Shown one piece after another: positions 41,236 through 49,735 of a DNA stretch of 52,308 nucleotides. The notes under the pieces are model-generated. The model had not been told where the DNA came from. It ran no database searches and saw only the letters and a list, made by a program, of their open reading frames with translations. The DNA comes from Mesostigma viride. Taxonomy: Eukaryota; Streptophyta; Mesostigmatophyceae; Mesostigmatales; Mesostigmataceae. Both the position numbers and the translations under genes were made by a program. Location: the NCBI GenBank assembly GCA_009746045.1, contig RPFO01001861.1:52501-104808 (forward strand), given 5' to 3'. The stretch's first letter is position 1; each line of letters begins with the position of its first letter.

Positions 41236-41899
41236 CTGTGTGACAAAGGTCGACGTGACGACGTCCAAAGAGTGCACCGTCAGGCATCATGACAAATGGG
41301 AGAGCTAAGGCGCGTCGCTTCCAGTAAAACGCGACCATTTTTTATCTCGAAGGAGGTAAGGATCCAATTATAGATAACTGATGAGAGGGCTATGTGCGCT
41401 GCTTTATGCTATGTGCTTGCTAAGAAGGGTTCCTGTTCTTAAGGTGGGAACCATGACGGTAGGCACAGTGGTAACTTCAGCATGTCTGCATGGAGAAAAC
41501 ACAGCTGCTTGTTTGAGAAATCACGGCTACTACTCTGTGCATAACTGTGGAGAAGTCTGTGAAATCATGTGGAGCTTAGACAAATCTTATCGAAAGAAAT
41601 CAACTGCCGGTTTTGTGGTAGTGCCCTGTGCCTTGCCATGCAAAAGCCTCCTAGGTGCCGGGTGTAAGCACGTTCCTATGTAGTGGGCGTGTGGTGTGCC
41701 CAGGGACGTGGCTTGAGAGGCTTGCTGTCCATTGGTTTAAATGACTAGTCCGAGGTCAACAAACAGCTGGTAAGTGTACCAAACAAATAGCTCATAAATG
41801 TCATGTGCCCGCTGCAGTGTAGCACACCCTAATGCACAAGCCATGTGGGCAAGTCTGGAGGACGCACTCAGGTGCCAAGCGTCGATAGCAGAGAAGAGG

Positions 41900-41990
41900 G
41901 ATTCAGCGATGCACGCATGACGGCGATGCACACATGACGGCGATGCACACATGACGGCGATGCACACATGACGGCGATGCACGCATGCCC
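41900..41990 (+). repeat. 17-bp tandem repeat in gene B intron 4
   Basis: About five copies of GATGCACACATGACGGC with one-base variants. Confidence 0.9.
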
Positions 41991-42170
41991 ATGATAAACG
42001 GTGTTAGAAGAGACGTGAAGTAGGTACATCTAGGTAAGTAAAGGAGCCTTGTATCGTGCACAGTACCTGGGTGATGGAGCATAGGGGAGCACAGCCCACA
42101 CCGGGGTTCAGGCTATTCAAAACGAGCGACCAAGCCCATCAAGGGAAGTCCCATCGGTAGTGCATGTCAC

Positions 42171-42283
42171 CTCGGTGTTGGGCGCCGGCGCGTCGACCTC
42201 AGGTACCCCCTCCACGCGCTGTCGCTTGGCGTCGCTCGCACCCTCTGGGCCGGCAACTTGCCCCCTGGCCACTTCCTGCTCCG
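42171..42283 (-). CDS. Gene B exon 4: short basic-patch exon
   Basis: 113 bp, acceptor CAGTTTACAG, donor ACCGAG^GTGACA; phase 1 to phase 0 as in gene A. It reads AEQEVARGQVAGPEGASDAK then RQRVEGVPEVDAPAPNTE. The KRQR patch sits where gene A has KRPR. Just upstream in the intron, a 27-bp-range unit (CGAATAGGAGTAGGCAT..GCGAGGCATAC) is repeated at 42325-42390. Confidence 0.68.
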
Positions 42284-43243
42284 CTGTAAACTGTACGAAC
42301 CACTCTTGGTAAGCTGTGAGACATACCGAATAGGAGTAGGCATTCAATGCGAGGCATACCGAATAGGAGTAGGCATACTCAATACGAGGCGATTCATGAC
42401 TGGAACAGGACAATGGGCCCCCCCAAGGCACGCCTCCTAGAGTCTGCACAGACACGTGCCCGAATGCTGCACTGAGGATGTTATAACATTCCTCGCTGGT
42501 GCCGGAAGATAGACACTAACCAAAACTGATCTTGAAAGCCTCTGACCACCCTGTTACTTTCCTGATGATACATGGCAGTACGTGACATACAACTTTGGGA
42601 GTCATCTAGAAAAGAATACTTAGAAACAAAAATGTCTACCACCAAACATACACTAAGCCTGATATGTGAAGCTGCACCGCTTATATGTGAGGCCCTACCT
42701 GACACCATATGAACACCTTGGTCAGGCATTACAACTGATCACGCGGCGCTGAATAGGAAGTCCACAACCCCCAGGAGCCGCTAGCCCTCTGGCTCTAACC
42801 CAGAGGCTGTCCTGGCTCTTCTTCTGTCCACGGTTACCATCCTATAGGTGGTGCTCCAATATACAGTGAAAAGTAACATGCGCTTCCATGTACAACTCGG
42901 TGCACCTGGCTCCTCTACACATGCTCCTGTACTAGTAGGAGTAGCAAAAGTATACTATATTTCCGTTCGAACATGATTCTAGCATCTGCGGTCCACGATA
43001 GAAGCTGCAACCATTCCTGACAGATGCGGCTTTCATGAAGAGCTGTGAGGCGGGCACTAACCACCCTGCCCTTCCGTCAACCCAGCCAACCACCCATATC
43101 CTCTTCCACCACCCGCGCCCGCATGCCTGGATGCAATGCAGGGTAGCTGTCCGGTACAGGCATTGCCGTGGAATCAAGCAAAACTGACCCCCTCCCTGCT
43201 CGATCGCTGTGGGCAGCTTGTGGTCAGCTTGCCGGCGACACAC
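42284..43243 (-). other. Gene B intron 3
   Basis: 960 bp; apart from the short repeat near 42325-42390 nothing is recognised. Confidence 0.45.
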
Positions 43244-43421
43244 CTCGGTTTGCCATTTCGTCGACGATGCACTTCCTGCCCAGGATTCGATCCGCATACG
43301 CCTGGGTCAGCCTGTGGCCTTTACCCATGACCTCTGAGTAGGCGTGGTCCATGTCCCGGAAACGATGGCTCAGCCGTTCGCCCCGTTCAAGGGGCAGGGC
43401 CTTCAGCTCAATCACGTTCAG
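43244..43421 (-). CDS. Gene B exon 3: helical domain
   Basis: 178 bp from acceptor TTTCACGCCAG to donor CCGAG^GTGTGT, phase 0 to phase 1, agreeing with exons 2 and 4. It reads LNVIELKALPLERGERLSHR then DHAYSEVMGKGHRLTQAYAD and RKCIVDEMANR. It matches the second half of gene A exon 3 and lacks the first 25 or so residues of that exon. Confidence 0.65.
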
Positions 43422-43770
43422 CTGGCGTGAAACAAACGAGCACGGACACACATGCCACAGTAAGTAGATGTAGCTCTAACTTATATGGCTTATATTTGGG
43501 ATTGATCTCCGTCAGCTGTGTACGGAAAATAGACACGATAACGTGTGCGAATACATGTTTGCTTGAGAGGGCGTACCGGCGTAGCTTGTTGACAACAAAC
43601 ATATCGCAGTGCACAGCAGTCTCAAGGCACGCATTATTGATGGCTGTAGACATGCATTGAACACAGATTAAACTCAGCCTCTCTGATCCTCTCTTTACCC
43701 CCTTTTCCCTCCTTCTGCCCCCATCCTTTCCTATTAATCCCTGTGCCCCCCACTCCACCGCTTTCCTTAA

Positions 43771-46639
43771 CCCATAGTCCGCTGACCCATTTTTGCCACT
43801 TCCAGACCCCTGAAAATAAAAAAAATCATAACTCACAGACCACAACTCCAAATACCCTCAACCAAGGTGATAGGAAAATCTACACTTCAAGGGCTTTCAG
43901 AATATGCAATAATATTTTGAGTCTATCAAGTGGTTTTCAAGATATTTACTGTCAAAGTTGGACAAAAGACGAACTTTTTCGCGCAAGAAAGAGTCTACGC
44001 CCACCTCAAATCTTTGGGATGGTTCTGAACCACAAATGCATGGCTGGGTTGTTTAGATAGATAGTCCAGGGGTCCCCAACTGAGGGGGGTGCACTCAGAA
44101 TTGGATTATAATGCTTATATCACTTTCATATAGGCATATGACTACGAGCAGCCAAAAACAGGGAAAATGGTATGTCAACCCCTTACGGCTTGTATGATGT
44201 TCTACACATATTCTAGTGCCATAAACATACTGTCATTGTCAAATAAACATGGTGTGCAATAACACAAGCCTGTGGTGGCTCAACCATCACTCTAGGACCG
44301 GCAAAAATTGCCCTTGACCTTGTTATGCCAGTGCGCCCAGCAGCCCGGCTCGGGATGCAGGTGCACCTTGCATCCAACACAAATGCTAGTGATGTTGCTA
44401 TTTTGTTTGCATGCAGCACACGTGTTTTTCATATCACTAAGACCGGGAGCATGTGTGGCAGCCTCAGTGAACACAGCTGCAGGCGTTCTCCTGGTAACGG
44501 CCCCGCTAACTGATTGGCGCTTAGCCTCCAGGTCCAGGGCATCTGCCTTTGCTAACAACTCCTTGGCCAGCTGTGCCCTAAATTCAAGCTGGCTAAAGAA
44601 AGCCTCCTTCCCCCTTACTAGCTGTTGATACTTGTAGGCTGTCACCACCACGAGGTTCAGCAACCAGAAAAATGTACGCTGCCATGGGCGCCTGGTAACG
44701 AGTTCCATGTGGTAGTACGAAGCCACTTGATCAAATCTGTCCACCCCGCTTTTGTGCTGATCATAGAAGTGCTTGATCTTGGGAATGTGCACGTCCTCGT
44801 AAGCCCCGTTGCCTTGTTCCAGCGCTTCTTCTTGTTGGAGGGGTCCTGGGCAGGGCTGGCGTGTCGTGATGAGTAGAACCGGACGACCTTGCTGTCGATG
44901 TACGTAAGGGCAGTCACCACTTTGCCACCTGGCAATGCTAGCATGCGATGCAAGGTGTTGCCACGCCTCAGCCCTTGTGCTTTTGCCTCCTGTTCAGTAA
45001 TGTTTATGTCACAAGGGTAGCACGTCCTGCTCCTCCTCACAGTGCCCACAAAGGTGTAACCCTTCATACCCAGCCACTCGACTAGCTTCACAGAACTAAA
45101 GAGGTTGTCAGCGACAATGGTGGAGGCAGGCTGCAAGACACCCTTGCAAGCGTGAACTAGGGCAGCCACCCAGCATGACCTGATACCACTAGCAGCAGCG
45201 AAGAAATCCAGCTCCTCCTGGGTTGGGCAGCCTATCGGCCATACGCCACCACCGAGGTACGGGATGAAGTAAACAAGAATGCCAGTGCTGCCACAGGCTA
45301 GAGCCCAATGCTTCACCCCCCAGCGACTCTGTGATGGCTTATCCTTGCAGTACTGCCTGATCTCGCACTTGGACTGCATTGACTCATCGACTGTGACGAC
45401 CCCGCTGGGCCGAAACACCACTAGCAGCCGCTTCTGCACGCGCTCAATCATGACCCTTGCATACCACAACGGATCATAGCCTTTCTCCCCCTTGGCTGGC
45501 CTGCTCTCCGTGGGGTCCCTAACTGACAGGTTCCGAAGGATGTCTTGAAATCTGTTCAAAGTCATGATTGCACTGACGGCTGCAAGGCCCACGTAAGGAT
45601 CAGCACTCCAGTAGGGTACATAGGCTCCCCTTTGCCAGTGAATGGACATGACGATGAGGCATGCAAAAAAGCGAAGGATGTCACTTGCATAGCTCTTGGC
45701 CCATGCACGCCCAGCCTTGCCCTGCGCAGCGAGCTTGTCCAGACGCTGCTGAGCCTTGAGGTTGGTCCACTCGGCGATCTTGGTGATGAAAGACAACTCG
45801 AGCAGCAAGAAGAAAAAGCCTGCTACAGAAAGCTTGGCGTAATTCTTCCACATTCTTGCGGCACCGACGCCCTCTGCCTCACTCGTATCGATATCTTCCG
45901 ATTCCCAGGCGAACTCGGAGGCTTCTTGGTTGCCCCGGCCCTACGCAGGCCTGCCCCGGCCACGGGACCGCCCCCTACCCCGGCCACGAGACCCAGCAGG
46001 CCGGCCGCGCTTTGGTCGTGGCTCATCGTCCACGTCCTCGACACCCTGTCTCCATCACCACCGCTGCCTTGCTCACCACTATCTGCAGCACTCTCATCCG
46101 AAAGTTTGTCACTGCCTGCAGACGAATCTGACTGGCAGGAATCGGAACCATCGCCTGCCCCACGAAAACTTCGGCTGCCCTGCTCTGCCCACCACTTTTC
46201 GACCTGGGCGAGCGGATACCAGACATCCTTGCCATCATCCTCGAAATGGAGGCAGAATTTATACTTAGCATGGCCTCCTGAGTACACGATATCGGTCACA
46301 CAGCCTGCGTAAGTGTCCGTAGTGTTAAATTCCTTTCCGTCGACGCGCAAAACTCGCCCTAGCCACGTTTTTTTGAGAGCATCCGCCATATCCGCGCGCG
46401 CGAGCGCTTGGTCCAAATTTTCCCGCCAAAGTCACGTGACCTCCTATGATTACAGCCCTATAATTACCAGGCTATGGCGGATATTACCCCCAAACCTATG
46501 CATCACCTTCGTCCCTAAGTGTTCCCGGACCCACCGGACCACTGACATCCGTCACAAGTGGCGCGGCGCTCGCGGCGCGGCGCGAAATTCGACCGTTGGT
46601 CAAACCCCCCGACAGGTCGGGGGGTTAACGGACTATGGG
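43771..46639 (-). mobile_element. piggyBac transposon, 2.87 kb, TTAA target
   Basis: Both ends start CCCATAGTCCG (left CCCATAGTCCGCTGACCC, right CCCATAGTCCGTTAACCC as reverse complement) and are flanked by TTAA at 43767-43770 and 46640-46643, the exact piggyBac target. It codes on the minus strand for a piggyBac-type transposase with several lesions. Confidence 0.93.
44292..46416 (-). pseudogene. piggyBac transposase (DDE_Tnp_1_7), frame-broken
   Basis: N-terminal part from 46416: MDQALARADMADALKKTWLG, FCLHFEDDGKDVWYPLAQVE, then Ser/Asp-rich and RG-rich regions. The catalytic domain starts with MWKNYAKLSVAGFF (45853), continues VVTVDESMQSKCEIRQY (first Asp), LACGSTGILVYFIPYLGGG and TIVADNLFSSVKLVEWL (second Asp), and after a shift near 44815 SGVDRFDQVASYYHME (third Asp region). 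A Cys-rich C-terminal finger (CAACKQN..CVGCKVHLHP..CW) ends at 44292. Defects: a shift near 46050, an in-frame TAG in the RG-rich part near 45945, and a 1-base shift near 44815. All three catalytic Asp positions are present. Confidence 0.88.
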
Positions 46640-46889
46640 TTAAGTTTCTTGCATAAGTGCGGAAGTTAAGCATGGAGCCCCGGGCAACACAGTCTGGCCA
46701 CCCATCCATGTATCTGTATTGAACATGTGTACATTAACATGTTCAATACATTAACATGTTTTTCATGATGGTCACTGGTTGGTAGAGTTAACCCCACAGT
46801 GCACCGCACTTCGGGTTCAACATCTCCTCTGGTTCCTGGGTTTGGCATCCCCTCAATCCTGTTGCCTGGCTAGCCTGGGCACCCACAGG

Positions 46890-48529
46890 ATTGATGGCAT
46901 GGATGGCATGGATGGCATGGATGGCATGGATGGCATGGATGGCGTGGATGGCATGGATGGCATGGATGGCATGGATGGCATGGATGGCGTGGATGGCGTG
47001 GATGGCGTGGATGGCGTGGATGGCGTGGATGGCGTGGATGGCGTGGATGGCGTGGATGGCGTGGATGGCGTGGATGGCGTGGATGGCGTGGATGGCGTGG
47101 ATGGCGTGGATGGCGTGGATGGCGTGGATGGCGTGGATGGCGTGGATGGCGTGGATGGCGTGGATGGCGTGGATGGCGTGGATGGCGTGGATGGCGTGGA
47201 TGGCGTGGATGGCGTGGATGGCGTGGATGGCGTGGATGGCGTGGATGGCGTGGATGGCGTGGATGGCGTGGATGGCGTGGATGGCGTGGATGGCGTGGAT
47301 GGCGTGGATGGCGTGGATGGCGTGGATGGCGTGGATGGCGTGGATGGCGTGGATGGCGTGGATGGCGTGGATGGCATGGATGGCATGGATGGCATGGATG
47401 GCATGGATGGCATGGATGGCATGGATGGCATGGATGGCATGGATGGCATGGATGGCATGGATGGCATGGATGGCATGGATGGCATAGATGGCATGGATGG
47501 CATGGATGGCATGGATGGCATGGATGGGATGGATGGGATGGATGGGATGGATGGCATGGATGGCATGGATGGCATGGATGGCATGGATGGCATGGATGGC
47601 ATGGATGGCATGGATGGCATGGATGGCATGGATGGCATGGATGGCATGGATGGCATGGATGGCATGGATGGCATGGATGGCATGGATGGCATGGATGGCA
47701 TGGATGGCATGGATGGCATTGATGGCATGGATGGCATGGATGGCATGGATGGCATGGATGGCATGGATGGCATGGATGGCATGGATGGCATGGATGGCAT
47801 GGATGGCATGGATGGCATGGATGGCATGGATGGCATGGATGGCATGGATGGCATGGATGGCATGGATGGCATGGATGGCATTGATGGCATGGATGGCATG
47901 GATGGCATGGATGGCATGGATGGCATGGATGGCATGGATGGCATGGATGGCATGGATGGCATGGATGGCATGGATGGCATGGATGGCATGGATGGCATGG
48001 ATGGCATTGATGGCATGGATGGCATGGATGGCATGGATGGCATGGATGGCATGGATGGCATTGATGGCATTGATGGCATGGATGGCATTGATGGCATTGA
48101 TGGCATGGATGGCATTGATGGCATGGATGGCATGGATGGCATTGATGGCATGGATGGCATGGATGGCATGGATGGCATTGATGGCATGGATGGCATTGAT
48201 GGCATGGATGGCATTGATGGCATTGATGGCATTGATGGCATTGATGGCATCGATGGCAACAATAGCATTGATGGCATTGATGGCATGGATGGCATTGATG
48301 GCATTGATGGCATTGATGGCATTGATGGCATTGATGGCATTGATGGCATTGATGGCATTGATGGCATGGATGGCATGGATGGCATGGATGGCATTGATGG
48401 CATTGATGGCATTGATGGCATTGATGGCATTGATGGCATTGATGGCATTGATGGCATTGATGGCATTGATGGCATTGATGGCATCGATGGCAACAATAGC
48501 ATTGATGGCATTGATGGCATTGTTGGCAC
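46890..48529 (+). repeat. 9-bp minisatellite (GGCATGGAT)n, 1.64 kb
   Basis: About 180 copies of a 9-mer. Variants are zoned: GGCATGGAT (46897-46980), GGCGTGGAT (about 46985-47370), GGCATGGAT again with a few GGGATGGAT (47371-48000), then mixed GGCATTGAT (48000-48525). A CATCGATGGCAACAATAGC variant occurs twice, 234 bp apart (26 units), showing block duplication. Because 9 is a multiple of 3 all six frames stay open; these frames are not genes. It lies in gene B intron 2. Confidence 0.97.
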
Positions 48530-48533
48530 TCAC

Positions 48534-48868
48534 TGTCTCATCCGCCGCAACCTGCATGCTTTTCTTCAGGTAGATGTTTAGCAACTCCTCCGAGTACAGC
48601 TCTGTCTCCTTGACAAGCAGCACCAGTGAGACGCTTGCCATGATATTCATGCCCGTTGCCACCCATTCGCGCGCTTCTGCCCTTAAGCGCACATCGGAGA
48701 GGAAAGCTTTTCTGATGGCAGGCTGGTCCAGGAGTACCACCAGCGGACCGTCGAGCTTCAGCTTGTGGAAGTGCTTGTGGACATGCTGCAGGCCGCTCAA
48801 AACGTCCCGCGATCGAGCGGTTGACATCAGCCGATAGATGAAGCCCACATCGTCTGACGAGAGGGCCC
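48534..48868 (-). CDS. Gene B exon 2: helical domain, intact
   Basis: 335 bp, acceptor TTTTGTTTCGCAG, donor GAGACA^GTGAGT; phase 1 to phase 0 fits exon 3. It reads GALSSDDVGFIYRLMSTARS, LVVLLDQPAIRKAFLSDVRL, AEAREWVATG, LVLLVKETELYSEELLNIYL and KKSMQVAADET. Unlike gene A's exon 2 it has no shift, so it shows what the intact domain looks like: all helical, unnamed. The donor is only about 5 nt from the minisatellite. Confidence 0.7.
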
Positions 48869-48935
48869 CTGCGAAACAAAAACAATTTCAATAGGCCGTC
48901 AGTGCACGTAACATATGGGGAGCTGTTACACATAC

Positions 48936-49106
48936 CAGACAGAGTGGCGCTCCGTGTTGTTAGTGGGGGCTGGCATGCTTGGGTGCGGCAATCAACCAGA
49001 CCACTAAGGGCGCGGCAATGAAAAGCGGCAGCCGGCATGTTGCGTGGGGGGTTCCAGTCCACCACCTGCATGGCATGCTGCTCATCCGCCCCCACAATCG
49101 TTTCAC
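48936..49106 (-). CDS. Gene B upstream exon (exon 1b)
   Basis: 171 bp, acceptor CAATATTTCAG, donor CTGTCTG^GTATGT, phase 1 to phase 1, so it joins exon 2 in frame. It reads GETIVGADEQHAMQVVDWNP, then MPAAAFHCRALSGLVDC and LTTRSATLSG. No family recognised. Gene A has only a faint counterpart near 26500. The SAP-like first exon of gene B would lie farther right and is not visible before the simple repeats. Confidence 0.5.
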
Positions 49107-49500
49107 CTGAAATATTGTATGTGTTTTTTCTTAAAATTCAACGGCATTCGGGGCCACACCCACGCCTTGACTGGCAAGCTAACTGCCAGGTAACTGCCAG
49201 TTAATTGGTAAATGCCAGTTACTGGTAAAACAGGGAGTTCCCGATAACAATGCTTGGTGACGGTAACGGCTGACAATGTAGAGGTGAGCAGTTTGGTCGG
49301 CATGACTAGTGTGTTGCCATGCTCCATGGCAAAAAGACAACTGGCTGGAGCGTGTAATTTTTGACGCGAAATGGCTGGCGGATGTGGTGTGAACTGTTGC
49401 GTTAGGTACACGTTGAATCGCTTTGTTGATTGCTTGGTTGCCAGGTGAACAGGTGAGTGGCTGGCTGGCTGGGTGGGCAGGTTGGCTGACGGGGGGCCAG
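49107..49500. other. Sequence between gene B exon 1b and the simple repeats
   Basis: Ordinary sequence with a TAACTGCCAGTTAATTGGTAAATGCCAGTTACTGG repeat-like stretch at 49190-49225. No gene recognised. Confidence 0.4.
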
Positions 49501-49735
49501 GCAGGCGGGAGGACAGGCGGGCGGGCGGGCGGCGGGCGGCGGGCGGGCGGGCGGGCGGGCGGGCGGCGCGGGCGGGCGGGCGGCGGGCGGCGGGCGGGCG
49601 GGCGGCGGGCGGGCGGGCGGCGGGCGGGCGGGCGGGGCGGGCGGGCGGGCGGGCGGGCGGGCGGGCGGGCGGGCGGGCGGGCGGGCGGGCGGGCGGCGGG
49701 CGGGCGGGCGGGCGGGCGGGCGGGCGGGCGGGGGG
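49501..49735 (+). repeat. (GGGC)n microsatellite
   Basis: Nearly pure GGGC with GGC slips, G-rich on the plus strand and dense in GGG runs that could form G-quadruplexes. It passes directly into the GGTC tract. Confidence 0.95.

Larger units (their letters stand above)
43422..48533 (-). other. Gene B intron 2, 5.1 kb, swollen by piggyBac and minisatellite
   Basis: The intron between exon 2 (donor GAGACA^GTGAGT) and exon 3 holds a piggyBac copy (43771-46639) and a 9-bp minisatellite (46890-48529) that starts a few bases inside the donor. The remaining 43422-43770 and 46644-46889 show no gene. Confidence 0.6.

Noticed and set aside
46779-48848. Very long open frames on both strands reading (DGM)n, (MPS)n, (HAI)n, (MAW)n
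   Set aside because: They come from a 9-bp repeat whose length is a multiple of 3, so no stop can arise. Only the first part of one frame (48868-48534) is a real exon.
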